This document shows, in pieces, positions 33,973 through 42,065 of a stretch of 64,000 bases of DNA; the first letter of the stretch is position 1; each line of letters begins with the position of its first letter. The position numbers and the translations under genes were made by a program. Source of the DNA: Blastococcus saxobsidens (GTDB lineage Bacteria; Actinomycetota; Actinomycetes; Mycobacteriales; Geodermatophilaceae); the NCBI RefSeq assembly GCF_010682065.1, contig NZ_JAAGWG010000009.1, forward strand, positions 62,001-126,000, in the 5' to 3' direction. The notes under the pieces were generated by a model that worked only from the letters and a program-made list of their open reading frames with translations, did not search any database and was not told the origin of the DNA.

Positions 33973-35811
33973 GTGATCGACGTTGACGCCGTGCTCGATG
34001 AAGCAGGGGTGAGGAACGGTCGCGTCCGCGACTTCGTCCGCCAGTGGGCAGAGCACACCGGCGCGGCCCGGGTCGAGGTGGTCAACGCCTCCGACGACGC
34101 CCGGTTGATCCAGGAGTCGCTGGAGGCCGGCGAGCTCCTGCCGGCCGGCGAGGGCCGCTACTACTCCCGCAGCCACCCCAAGGACACCGCGCGCTCCGAG
34201 GAGCGCACCGTCGTCGCGACGAGCAACCCCGACGACAAGGGCGAGTACAACAACTGGCGTCCGGCGTCGGAGATGCGGCCGATGCTCGAGGAGCGGATGA
34301 AGGGCAAGTCCGCCGGCAAGACCATGTACGTCGTCCCCTACGTGATGGCGCCGCCCGGGTCGCCGCTGGAGTCCTACGCGACCGGCGTCGAGCTGACCGA
34401 CACGCGCACCGTCGTCCTGCACATGAACCGGATGGCGCGCGTCGGCGTCGAGTACGTCAACGACCTCGCCGACCAGAACAGCTTCGTCCGCGGGGTGCAC
34501 GTCACCGGCGACCTGGACAACCTGGGCCAGGGAACCGCCGACGACCAGCGCTACTTCGTCACGGTCGCCGACGAGCGCACGATCCTGCACTACGGCTCGT
34601 CCTACGGCGGCAACGCTCTCCTGGGCAAGATCGCCCACGGGCTGCGCCAGGCGACCTACGACGGCTGGGCCTCGGGCAGGTTCCTCGCCGAGCAGTTCCT
34701 GCTGCTCGGCATCACCGACAAGGAGACCGGCCGCACGTACCACATCTGCGGTGGCATGCCGAGCGCGTCCGGCAAGACGAACCTGGCCATGATCCTCGCG
34801 CCCGACGCCCTCGGTGACCGCTACCAGGTGCACTTCTACGGCGACGACATCGCCTGGCTGTGGGTGGACCCCGAGGACGGCCGCGTCTACGCGATCAACC
34901 CCGAGTACGGGGCCTTCGGCGTCGCCAAGGACACCAACGAGGTCACCAACCCCACCGCCGTCGAGGCGATCGCCGAGGGCACCGGGACGATCTTCACCAA
35001 CGTCGCCTACAACGAGCAGACCCAGGACGTCTGGTGGGAGGGCAAGAGCAAGAACCCGCCCGCCGACGTCACCGGCTGGCGCGACTGGCAGGGCAACCTC
35101 ATCAGCGAGCGGTCCGAGGCCGACAAGGATGCCCCCTGGGCGCACCCGAACAGCCGCTTCACCACCACGCTGGCCAACATCCCGAACATCGCCCCGGACT
35201 ACGAGAACCCGAAGGGTGTGCCGGTCGACGCGATCATCTTCGGTGGGCGCACCCGGGACCGTGAGCCGCTGATCCGCGCCATCACCGATCTCCCCGAGGG
35301 CGTCTACGACGGTCTCACCCTGGGCGCGGAGGCGACCTTCGCCGCCGAGGGCACCGAGGGCGTCCTGCGCTACGACCCGATGTCGATGCGGCCCTTCATG
35401 GCCTACTCCGAGGGCGCGTACGCCGCGCACTGGCTGAAGATCATCGGCGCCGCGAAGGACGGGCCGATCTTCGCCCACGTGAACTGGTTCCAGCGGGGCG
35501 AGGACGGCCGCTTCCTGTGGCCGGGGTACCGGGACAACCTCCGTCCGCTGCTGTGGCTCATGCAGCTGCGCAACGGCGAGGTCACCGGCCGGCAGACCCC
35601 GGTGGGCGTCGTGCCGCTCAAGGAGGAGCTCCAGCTGGAGGGCATGGAGCTGGACGAGGGCGACCTCGACACGATCCTGTCCATCGACACCCAGCGGTGG
35701 CAGCAGGAGATGGCGCACCGCGAGCAGCACCTCTCGCTGTTCCGCGACCTGCCCCAGGCGATCTGGGACGCGCACCGCCGCGTCGCCGCTGCGCTGGACG
35801 CCGAGGCCTGA
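33973..35811 (+). CDS. pckG: phosphoenolpyruvate carboxykinase (GTP)
   Basis: A 612-residue enzyme converting oxaloacetate and GTP to PEP, GDP and CO2 for gluconeogenesis. The substrate-binding RSHPKDTAR segment is near residue 58, the kinase-1/P-loop GGMPSASGKTNL at 260-271 has Lys268, and the metal/kinase-2 motif FYGDDIAWLWVD is near 292. The length is that of GTP-type PEPCKs. Ser266 stands where vertebrate enzymes have the reactive P-loop Cys. A GTG start follows GAAAGGCTGAGCT. A terminator follows 10 bp after the stop. Confidence 0.96.
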   Translation: MIDVDAVLDEAGVRNGRVRDFVRQWAEHTGAARVEVVNASDDARLIQESLEAGELLPAGEGRYYSRSHPKDTARSEERTVVATSNPDDKGEYNNWRPASEMRPMLEERMKGKSAGKTMYVVPYVMAPPGSPLESYATGVELTDTRTVVLHMNRMARVGVEYVNDLADQNSFVRGVHVTGDLDNLGQGTADDQRYFVTVADERTILHYGSSYGGNALLGKIAHGLRQATYDGWASGRFLAEQFLLLGITDKETGRTYHICGGMPSASGKTNLAMILAPDALGDRYQVHFYGDDIAWLWVDPEDGRVYAINPEYGAFGVAKDTNEVTNPTAVEAIAEGTGTIFTNVAYNEQTQDVWWEGKSKNPPADVTGWRDWQGNLISERSEADKDAPWAHPNSRFTTTLANIPNIAPDYENPKGVPVDAIIFGGRTRDREPLIRAITDLPEGVYDGLTLGAEATFAAEGTEGVLRYDPMSMRPFMAYSEGAYAAHWLKIIGAAKDGPIFAHVNWFQRGEDGRFLWPGYRDNLRPLLWLMQLRNGEVTGRQTPVGVVPLKEELQLEGMELDEGDLDTILSIDTQRWQQEMAHREQHLSLFRDLPQAIWDAHRRVAAALDAEA

Positions 35812-35821
35812 CCGTGCCCGT

Positions 35822-35856
35822 GCGGCCGACCCGAGGACGCTCCTCGGGCCGGCCGC
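35822..35856. terminator. hairpin terminator after pckG
   Basis: Sixteen-base arms (35822-35837 and 35841-35856) with one mismatch and a CGC loop. It lies between convergent pckG and the DUF305 gene and may act for both. Confidence 0.75.
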
Positions 35857-35883
35857 GCGGCCGGGCCACCTGAGCGGCCGCCG

Positions 35884-36492
35884 CTACTCCGGCGGGCAGT
35901 CGCGCAGCGCGGAGCCCTCGAACGAGGGGACGGGGCGGGCCCGGGCCTCCTCGAGCGTCTCGGCCTCCCCGTTCGCCTCGATGTCCTGGATCAGCCACTC
36001 CATCTCGCTGATCTCCCGCTCCTGGGCCGCGATGATCTCGACCGCCAGCTGGCACACGCGGACATCGGTGATACCGGCGCGCTCGGACCGGGTGATGGCC
36101 AGCGAGTGGTGCGGGATCATCGCGCTCATCCAGGCCGTGTCCTGCACGGTGGTCTGGCTGCGGTCGAGGAAGACGCCGCCGCCCAGGAGCAGCAGGCTCG
36201 CCGCCACGATGGCGATGTTGCCCTTCATGTTCTTGTACATGTTGAGCATCCAGGCGAGCATGACCAGCCCCATGGTGCCGCCCATGGTGAGGGCCATGAA
36301 GAGCCGGCTCTCGCTCCACCGGACGTGACCCCACTCCCACGTGCCGGCGAACATGGTGAAGTACATGACCACCATGGACGTCGTGATCATCGCGGCGAAG
36401 CGGAGGTACATCTTCGCCTCGTGCGACAGGCCGCCCCGCTCGCCGTGGTCCTGCTCGTCCTGGTGCTGCTCGGCGTCCATCTTCCTCGCCAT
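35884..36492 (-). CDS. DUF305 membrane protein
   Basis: A 202-residue protein. A charged His-rich N-terminus (residues 1-26) is followed by membrane segments near 30-50, 64-84 and 92-110, then a C-terminal DUF305 helix bundle with AMIPHHSLAI (near 124) and CQLAVEIIAAQEREISEM. The HH in MIPHH is the family's conserved pair, suspected of metal binding; many DUF305 genes accompany copper resistance. The ATG at 36492 has GGAGG upstream. It lies far from the window's copper operon. Confidence 0.85.
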   Translation of the reverse strand: MARKMDAEQHQDEQDHGERGGLSHEAKMYLRFAAMITTSMVVMYFTMFAGTWEWGHVRWSESRLFMALTMGGTMGLVMLAWMLNMYKNMKGNIAIVAASLLLLGGGVFLDRSQTTVQDTAWMSAMIPHHSLAITRSERAGITDVRVCQLAVEIIAAQEREISEMEWLIQDIEANGEAETLEEARARPVPSFEGSALRDCPPE

Positions 36493-36662
36493 GGCGGATC
36501 CTCCGGGGTCGTCGGTCGGTGGAGCCGGGTCCTGCGCCGTGGGCCGGCGGTGAGCACTGCTCGCTCTCCCGGTCCGGCCGTGCTCCTGTCGCACAGGCGC
36601 GGGTCCGCGCGCAACGCTGCGACGTGCCATGGGCCCGGCGGCAGTCCGGTGCCCGGGCGACC

Positions 36663-36671
36663 TGTGGACAA
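36663..36671. promoter_or_regulatory. isolated perfect DnaA-box sequence
   Basis: TGTGGACAA, the reverse complement of the DnaA box TTGTCCACA, in a 275-bp intergenic stretch. No cluster of boxes accompanies it, so it is not an origin. Confidence 0.3.
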
Positions 36672-36767
36672 ACTTGACAGTTCGATGACGCGGCACGGCC
36701 GTCGTCCAGGCTGGCTCCCCACCGAGGCGATGCCTCGCACCGCCCGCGCGCCTGAGCGGCTCGCCGG

Positions 36768-37274
36768 TCAGTAGGGAGCGACCGCGGGGACGTCGGGCAC
36801 CGAGGAGTCCAGCCGGTGGGCAGCGCGCTGTCCGCGGTGGGCCAGCGGCGTGAGGCCGGTGGCGCCGCCGAGACCGAAGTCCTCGGGCATGTTGACGTAG
36901 ACGGTCTCGGAGCGGTCCAGGACGTAGGTCTCGTGGAAGATGCCGACGTCGCCGTTGTCCCGGACCCGCCGGTTGAAGTCCCGCCAGGCGGGCAGGTGGG
37001 CGTGGTCCCGGGCGCGGGCGTAGCGGTCGAGGTCCTCGGCGCTGCGCCAGTACTGCACGGTGAGCACCGTCCGCCCGCTGACGTAGGTGCGGGCGGCGAG
37101 CAGGCCGAGGTCGGGCTGCGCGAGCAGCTCCTGGAGCATCCGGGGCATCGCCGTGGCGACCGGCAGCCACTGCCGGACCTTCCGCACCCGGTTGACCCGC
37201 ATGCCGATCAGGAAGGCGACCGTCCCGGGGGGTGCGTCGGCGGTCACCCGGCCGGCGAGGGCTGTCCTGCTCAT
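36768..37274 (-). CDS. DUF4188 / monooxygenase-like protein
   Basis: A 168-residue protein resembling DUF4188 (antibiotic-biosynthesis-monooxygenase-like alpha/beta barrel). The core is VAFLIGMRVNRVRKVRQWLP, YVSGRTVLTVQYWRSAEDLDRYAR and VGIFHETYVLDRSETVYVNMP, the last being highly typical. There is no cofactor motif; such proteins are often heme- or cofactor-free. AGGAG lies upstream of ATG 37274. It is divergent from a TetR gene with a 100-bp shared control region, so it is probably that repressor's target. Confidence 0.85.
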   Translation of the reverse strand: MSRTALAGRVTADAPPGTVAFLIGMRVNRVRKVRQWLPVATAMPRMLQELLAQPDLGLLAARTYVSGRTVLTVQYWRSAEDLDRYARARDHAHLPAWRDFNRRVRDNGDVGIFHETYVLDRSETVYVNMPEDFGLGGATGLTPLAHRGQRAAHRLDSSVPDVPAVAPY

Positions 37275-37358
37275 CGTGGTTCTCCTGTCGGTGGCGCCAC
37301 GTGCCGATCTCGTGCCCACGGATGTGGACACCGGCAACATGGACACCACAGCAGGGGA

Positions 37359-37375
37359 GGTGGACACTGTCAACA
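37359..37375. promoter_or_regulatory. TetR-type operator between divergent genes
   Basis: Read on the - strand, TGTTGACAGTGTCCACC is a near-palindrome (TGTTGACA-G-TGTCNACN, two mismatches) ending at the TetR start codon. Related TGGACAC blocks occur at about 37325 and 37340. Its place suggests autorepression and possibly control of the divergent DUF4188 gene. Confidence 0.5.
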
Positions 37376-37983
37376 TGCTCGAGGATCCCGGCGGCGCGCG
37401 TCGCTACCACCACGGCAACCTGCGGGCCGCGCTGATCGACACCGCCGTGGACCAGGCCCGCTCCGGCGGCGCGGACGCCGTGGTGCTGCGCGACGCCGCC
37501 CGCCGCACCGGGGTCTCGCACAACGCGGCGTACCGCCACTTCGCCGACCGCGACGACCTGCTCGCCGAGGTCTCCCGGCAGGGCATGGCCGAGCTGGAGC
37601 GGCGGATGCGCGACCGGCTGGCAGACCTCCCCGACGACGACACGGGTGAGCCGGCTTCCGCGCGGCTGCGGGCGGTGGGCCGGGAGTACGTGCACTTCGC
37701 GCTCGCCGAGCCGGGGCTGTTCTCCACGGCCTTCGCCTGCGCCCGGCCGGAGGACGGCGCGCCGGGGCAGGGCGCCTACGGGGTGCTCTCCACGGTGCTG
37801 GACGACATGGTCACGGCCGGCGTGCTGCCCGCCGAGCGACGTCCCGGTGCCGACGTCACCTGCTGGGCAGGGGTGCACGGGTTCGCGGTGCTCTGCCTGC
37901 AGGGCCCCCTGCGGGACCTTCCGGAGGACGACCGGGAGGCGCAGCTGGAGGGCCTGCTCGAGCGGTTGGCGCGAGGGCTCTAG
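37375..37983 (+). CDS. TetR/AcrR family regulator
   Basis: A 202-residue TetR regulator. The helix-turn-helix is VVLRDAARRTGVSHNAAYRHFADRDDLL (residues 34-62) and the ligand-binding C-terminal domain resembles WHG-type regulators (FALAEPGLFSTAFA). ATG at 37375 is chosen; an ATG at 37340 would add 12 residues lying in the operator repeats. It is divergent from the DUF4188 gene. Confidence 0.87.
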   Translation: MLEDPGGARRYHHGNLRAALIDTAVDQARSGGADAVVLRDAARRTGVSHNAAYRHFADRDDLLAEVSRQGMAELERRMRDRLADLPDDDTGEPASARLRAVGREYVHFALAEPGLFSTAFACARPEDGAPGQGAYGVLSTVLDDMVTAGVLPAERRPGADVTCWAGVHGFAVLCLQGPLRDLPEDDREAQLEGLLERLARGL

Positions 37984-38082
37984 GCGGCGGGGGAGTCCCA
38001 CCCGGTGCGAGCGCGCCGTCCGCCGACGGGCTGCGCAGCGGCAGGTGGTCGCACCCGGACCGGGTAGGGCACCATCTCGGGC

Positions 38083-38211
38083 GTGCCGAACCTCCGCATC
38101 GCCCAGGACCCTGCCGCCGACGAGCTGCTCGGACGCGACCCGCTGGCGCTGCTGATCGGGATGCTGCTGGACCAGCACGTGTCAAGAGGAACAGTAGAAC
38201 CCTCGGCGTGA
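38083..38211 (+). pseudogene. truncated HhH-GPD DNA-repair gene (5' remnant)
   Basis: GTG 38083 opens a frame whose first 32 codons match the start of the intact HhH-GPD protein at 41371 (about 26 of 32 residues identical; shared blocks IAQDPAADELL and RDPLAL). Similarity stops after GACCAGCA (38173-38180) and the frame then reads unrelated codons to a TGA at 38209. A leaderless-type -10 (CACCAT, 7 bases before the GTG) is retained at the same spacing as in the intact copy. It marks one edge of an inserted segment. Confidence 0.75.
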
Positions 38212-38279
38212 AAGGTGCGCTGACCTACGTCACCGAGGGCGCCCCCCAGGATGCTGATGGCTCTGGGTGCGGGAATGGC

Positions 38280-39140
38280 TCAGCGCGGCGGTGAGGCGGG
38301 GCTCGGGTTGGCCGGCGAGAGGCCGAACATCAGCCACGCCTGGTGGCTGACCCAGTCGGGGTACAGGTCGGCCATCGCGTCGTAGAGCTCCTGGTCGCTC
38401 GAGGTCGTCTCCTGCAGCCGGCCGAAGTCGGTGAGGTAGCGCTTCGATGCCTCGATGGCCGCCGGTGTGTCCGGGGCGCCCGGCTTCTTGTGTCCGGCGA
38501 CGGCGGTCTTCGGGCTCAGTGCCGTCAGGCGGTCCAGCGCGGCGATCCAGTTGGCGCGGCTCTCGGGTGTGCTCTCGGCGACGTACATGTGGCACTCGTT
38601 GTAGAAGACGTCGCCACCGACGACAAGGTCGATCGAGGGCACGTGTAGGGAGGTGGTGTCGACGGTGTCGGTGCGGCCCTGCTCGATGATGCGCACCTCG
38701 TGTCCCTCGAGGGTGAACACCTCGTCGTCGTAGGGCTCGGGAAAGGCTATCGCAGCAGGCAGCTGCCCGGGCCAGAGCTTCCGGAAGAACGGCAGCCGTG
38801 AGCTCTGCTTGCGCATCAGCTCCACCGACTTCGGGGTGGCGATGGCCCGTGCGTCCGGGAAGCGCTGCAGCAGCACGCTGAGTCCGGTGAAGTGGTCGAC
38901 GTGGCCGTGGGTGATGTAGATCGTGGTCAGGTTGCGGTGGTGCAGCGCGACCCAGTCGGCCAGCGCCGCGGCCTCGGCGGCGGTGGTGAGGGTGTCGATG
39001 AGGACGGCGTCGCGCTCGCCGTAGATGAGCGTCGAGGTCACCGGATCCCAGGCCATCGGCGGCCCGAACGGCCGGGGCCGCTCGCCCACGATGGCCTTCT
39101 CCGGTGCTGTGAAGACGTTGACGCCGAGCGGAGGGGTCAT
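38280..39140 (-). CDS. metallo-beta-lactamase-fold hydrolase
   Basis: A 286-residue MBL-fold enzyme with the metal motif HGHVDH near residue 75, Asp in IDLVVGGDVFYNE and a late His in VAGHKKPGAPD near 217. The reaction is unknown; the family covers lactonases, thioesterases and phosphodiesterases. It starts MTPPLGVNVFTAPEK with no signal peptide. It is the first gene of the inserted segment and divergent from a TetR gene through the palindromic operator at 39290-39311, so its expression is probably controlled by that repressor. Confidence 0.87.
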   Translation of the reverse strand: MTPPLGVNVFTAPEKAIVGERPRPFGPPMAWDPVTSTLIYGERDAVLIDTLTTAAEAAALADWVALHHRNLTTIYITHGHVDHFTGLSVLLQRFPDARAIATPKSVELMRKQSSRLPFFRKLWPGQLPAAIAFPEPYDDEVFTLEGHEVRIIEQGRTDTVDTTSLHVPSIDLVVGGDVFYNECHMYVAESTPESRANWIAALDRLTALSPKTAVAGHKKPGAPDTPAAIEASKRYLTDFGRLQETTSSDQELYDAMADLYPDWVSHQAWLMFGLSPANPSPASPPR

Positions 39141-39282
39141 GTTGGGAGCTCCGAATCTTTGGGGGAGGAGCCGGGGCTCCTCCGGGGCGCGCGGGCCCGT
39201 GACGTGTCGGGCGCCGTCATGGTGGGCTGCTGCAGGGGTTCCGGCTCGCTGCAGGGGCTGACGGCGGCGGCAGGACCCCCGC

Positions 39283-39311
39283 TACAATGTTCTATGGCAT
39301 AGACCATAGAA
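39283..39311. promoter_or_regulatory. promoter -10 TACAAT and 22-bp palindromic operator
   Basis: TACAAT (39283-39288) with a possible -35 CTGACG (39258-39263). It is followed at once by the inverted repeat TTCTATGG-6-CCATAGAA (39290-39311), arms perfect, low in G+C against a G/C-rich background. It lies between the divergent MBL-fold and TetR genes: a strong candidate operator for that TetR protein. Confidence 0.7.
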
Positions 39312-39423
39312 CCCGGCGGAGCTGTCCACCAGCCGGGTGTGCGCGAGGGAGGTCACCGGGCATGGCGGAGTGCCGGAAGGCCGGTGGCGGGATCTTCGGC
39401 CGCGCGTGTTCCGAGGTGGGCCG

Positions 39424-40035
39424 GTGAGCCCGCGCAGGAGCGATAGCCGGGAGCGGATGGTCCGCAGCACGATCACGCTGCTTCGCGAGCACGGCGCCAG
39501 CGCCACCAGCATCGACCGCGTGCTCGCCCACAGCGGCGCCCCGCGCGGCTCGGTCTACCACCACTTCCCCGGCGGACGGACGCAGCTGATCGGCGAGGCC
39601 GTCGCGCTGGCCGGTGAGTTCATGACCGGGCTGATCCAGGCCGCGATCCAGGCCGAGGACCCGGTGCAGGCCATCGACGAGTGGTTCGCGCACTGGCGCG
39701 ACCAGCTCGAGCGCAGCCGCTACCGGGCCGGCTGCCCGGTCGTGGCCGTCGCGGTGGAGACCAACGACGACGCCCCCCAGCTGACCCGCTCCGCCGGCGC
39801 GGTCTTCACCGGCTGGCAGGAGGCGTTCACCGCCCTGTTCCGACGCCACCGGCTGCCCGAGGACCGCAGCCGCCGACTGGCCGCCCTCGTCGTCGCCGCC
39901 GAGGAGGGCGCGGTGATCCTGTGCCGCGCCGAGCAGAGCACCGCCCCGATGGAAGCCGTCGCGACCGAGATCCACGACCTGCTGGTGCACGCCCTGAGCA
40001 CCCGGCCCGCGGCCGACACCACCCCCCGGCCGTAG
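39424..40035 (+). CDS. TetR/AcrR family regulator (LmrA/YxaF-like)
   Basis: A 203-residue TetR repressor. The helix-turn-helix is ATSIDRVLAHSGAPRGSVYHHFPGGRTQL (residues 26-54) and the C-terminal domain has SRYRAGCPVVAVAVE, the LmrA/YxaF pattern with a conserved GCP. The GTG start at 39424 has GAGG 7 bases upstream. It is followed by enoyl-CoA hydratase and thioesterase genes on the same strand (44- and 86-bp gaps) and faces an MBL-fold gene. It likely senses an acyl-type ligand and controls both directions through the palindrome upstream. Confidence 0.87.
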   Translation: MSPRRSDSRERMVRSTITLLREHGASATSIDRVLAHSGAPRGSVYHHFPGGRTQLIGEAVALAGEFMTGLIQAAIQAEDPVQAIDEWFAHWRDQLERSRYRAGCPVVAVAVETNDDAPQLTRSAGAVFTGWQEAFTALFRRHRLPEDRSRRLAALVVAAEEGAVILCRAEQSTAPMEAVATEIHDLLVHALSTRPAADTTPRP

Positions 40036-40078
40036 ACAACCCCTGCGCCGCCGACCCGCCCACCTCGAAGGAGCCGCA

Positions 40079-40747
40079 ATGCCCACGCTGGACCGCCACG
40101 ACGACGTGTTCGTCCTCGACCTCGGCGACGGGGAGAACCGCCACCACCCCGACTGGATCGCCGCGGTGAACGCGGCGCTGGACGAGCTGGACAAGGCCGA
40201 CGGCCCGCGCGCGCTGGTCACCGCCGCCACGGGCAAGTTCTTCTCCAACGGCCTGGACCTGGACTGGCTGTCGGCCCACCGCGACCAGCACCGGGACTAC
40301 CTCGCCACGGTCCACGAGCTCTTCGCCCGGGTGCTGTCGCTGCCGGTGATCACCGTCGCCGCCATGCAGGGGCACGCCTTCGCCGCCGGCGCGATGCTCA
40401 CCCTCGCTCACGACTTCCGGGTGATGCGCGCCGACCGCGGCTTCTGGTGCCTGCCCGAGGTCGACATCGCCATGCCGTTCTCACCCGGCATGGCCGCCCT
40501 GATCCAGGCCCGGCTGGCCCCGCAGGCCGCGCACGAGGCCATGCTGACCGGCCGCCGCTACGGCGGCGCCGACGCCCAGGCCGCGGGCATCGTCGACCGG
40601 GCGGTGCCCGAGGACGTCGTCCGCGACACCGCCGTGCAACTCGCCGGGTCGCTGACCGGCAAAGCCGGGGACACCCTCGGCGCCATCAAGGCGCGCATGT
40701 ACGCCCCGACCCTGGCCGTCCTGCGCGACATCACAGCCCGCGACTGA
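40079..40747 (+). CDS. enoyl-CoA hydratase/isomerase family protein
   Basis: A 222-residue crotonase-fold enzyme, shorter than typical hydratases (about 260). The CoA/oxyanion segment KFFSNGLDLDWL is near residue 54, the second oxyanion loop AAMQGHAFAAGAML near 99, and the catalytic-acid region WCLPEVDIAMPF near 123. The style resembles plant and bacterial delta3-delta2-enoyl-CoA isomerases. GAAGGAG precedes the ATG. It is expected to act on an acyl-CoA with the following thioesterase. Confidence 0.87.
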   Translation: MPTLDRHDDVFVLDLGDGENRHHPDWIAAVNAALDELDKADGPRALVTAATGKFFSNGLDLDWLSAHRDQHRDYLATVHELFARVLSLPVITVAAMQGHAFAAGAMLTLAHDFRVMRADRGFWCLPEVDIAMPFSPGMAALIQARLAPQAAHEAMLTGRRYGGADAQAAGIVDRAVPEDVVRDTAVQLAGSLTGKAGDTLGAIKARMYAPTLAVLRDITARD

Positions 40748-40832
40748 CCGCCACCAGCGCAGCGACAGCCGTCGCCGAACCCCTGCCCACCCCACGCCCC
40801 CCGCGCCAGCGCACCACCCAGGAGACACCGCC

Positions 40833-41294
40833 GTGACCAGCACCGACCTCACCGCCATGACCGGCCTGGAACTGCTGCGCTGGCTGCAGGCGACCGACCA
40901 GGAAGGCCTCGACCGCCCCTCCATCCGCCGCCTGATCGGCATGCGGTTCGACGAGATCGAGCACGGCCGCGTCGTCATGTCCCTCGACACCCGCCCCGAC
41001 TTCACCAACCCCCTGGGCACCGTGCACGGCGGGATCGCCGCCACCCTGCTGGACTCCGTCATGGGCTGCGCCGTGCACACCACCCTGCCCGCCGGTGTCA
41101 GCTACACCAGCCTCGAGATCAAGGTCAACTACATTCGCGCCGCCCGCACCGACGGCCAGACCCTCACCGCCACCGGGTCCGTCGTGCACGTCGGCCGCCG
41201 CACCGCCACCGCCGAGGGCAAGGTGCTCGACGGCAACGGCAAGCTCATCGCGCACGCCACCACCACGTGCCTGGTTCTCTCGGCCGCCAGCTGA
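40833..41294 (+). CDS. PaaI-type hotdog thioesterase
   Basis: A 153-residue hotdog-fold acyl-CoA thioesterase. The family core is FTNPLGTVHGGIAATLLDSVMG (residues 56-77), with the HGG turn and the Asp of the long helix, followed by LEIKVNYIRAARTDG and VHVGRRTATAEGKV. The GTG start follows CACCCAGGAGACACC. It probably releases CoA from the product of the preceding isomerase. It is the last gene of the inserted segment before the intact HhH-GPD gene. Confidence 0.9.
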   Translation: MTSTDLTAMTGLELLRWLQATDQEGLDRPSIRRLIGMRFDEIEHGRVVMSLDTRPDFTNPLGTVHGGIAATLLDSVMGCAVHTTLPAGVSYTSLEIKVNYIRAARTDGQTLTATGSVVHVGRRTATAEGKVLDGNGKLIAHATTTCLVLSAAS

Positions 41295-41357
41295 GGGAGC
41301 CCAGAGAACGTCCACCGCAGGCGGTGTTGTCCCACAACCCTCTCGACGGGGGTGCGG

Positions 41358-41363
41358 CAGGAT
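41358..41363 (+). promoter_or_regulatory. -10 element CAGGAT, leaderless HhH-GPD gene
   Basis: CAGGAT ends 7 bases before GTG 41371; no ribosome-binding site is present. The truncated copy keeps CACCAT at the same distance. Confidence 0.45.
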
Positions 41364-41370
41364 TCCGCGG

Positions 41371-41964
41371 GTGCCCGTCCTTCACATCGCCCAGGACCCC
41401 GCGGCCGACGAGCTGCTGAGCCGAGATCCTCTCGCCCTCGTTGTTGGGATGATGCTCGACCAGCAGTTCCCCATGGAGCGCGCCTTCGGAGCGCCCCGGC
41501 TCCTGGCCGACCGGCTCGGTGTCGACACGCTGTCGGCCGAGCAGCTGGCCTCGATCGACCCCGAGGAGCTGGTCGCGATCTTCCAGAGGCCGCCGGCGCT
41601 GCACCGCTACCCGGGCTCGATGGCCGGCCGCGCCCAGGAGGTCTGCCGGGCGCTGGTCGCCGACCACGACGGCCAGGTGACCGGGCTGTGGGCCGACGAC
41701 CCCGACGGGGCCACCCTGCTGAGGCGGCTCAAGGCGCTGCCGGGGTTCGGGGCCCAGAAGGCGAGCATCTTCCTGGCGCTGCTCGGCAAGCAGTACGGCG
41801 TCACCGTGCCGGGCTGGCGGGAGGCGGCCGGGGAGTACGGGACGGAGGGCTCGCGCCGGTCGGTCGCCGACATCACCGGGCCGGAGTCGCTCGCCGAGGT
41901 GCGGGCCTTCAAGCAGGAGCAGAAGCAGGCGGCCAAGGCGGCGAAGGAGCCGGCCGGGAAGTAA
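41371..41964 (+). CDS. HhH-GPD base-excision DNA-repair protein
   Basis: A 197-residue protein of the helix-hairpin-helix/GPD DNA glycosylase superfamily. The hairpin is KALPGFGAQKASIFLALLGK (near residue 122), and the downstream GVTVPGWREAAG takes the place of the usual GPD-loop catalytic Asp region, without a clear Asp. The N-terminal helix MMLDQQFPMERAF is typical of the small actinobacterial group. The substrate lesion is unknown and glycosylase activity is uncertain. A truncated 5' copy lies 3.3 kb upstream. Confidence 0.87.
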   Translation: MPVLHIAQDPAADELLSRDPLALVVGMMLDQQFPMERAFGAPRLLADRLGVDTLSAEQLASIDPEELVAIFQRPPALHRYPGSMAGRAQEVCRALVADHDGQVTGLWADDPDGATLLRRLKALPGFGAQKASIFLALLGKQYGVTVPGWREAAGEYGTEGSRRSVADITGPESLAEVRAFKQEQKQAAKAAKEPAGK

Positions 41965-42065
41965 CCGACGGCACGAGCATCGGCCCTCCCGCGGTGGCAC
42001 GATGGGTTGTGCACCGCGCACAGCCCGGGATCCCCAGGGCGCACGGTCGTGGAGGGATGGAGCCC

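Noticed and set aside
30610..35775. A 1721-codon open frame on the - strand across the xylanase, GlsB-type and pckG genes
   Set aside because: It is an antisense shadow of high-GC codon usage: composition is repetitive, no domain is recognisable, and the + strand genes have clear active-site motifs.
36663..36671. A replication origin suggested by a perfect DnaA box
   Set aside because: Only one perfect box is present, with no box cluster, A/T-rich unwinding region or dnaA/dnaN genes.
38181..38279. Insertion-sequence end or transposase remnant at the edge of the island
   Set aside because: The imperfect CCCTCGG.../...CCGAGGG pair is short, and no transposase codons or target-site duplication could be identified.
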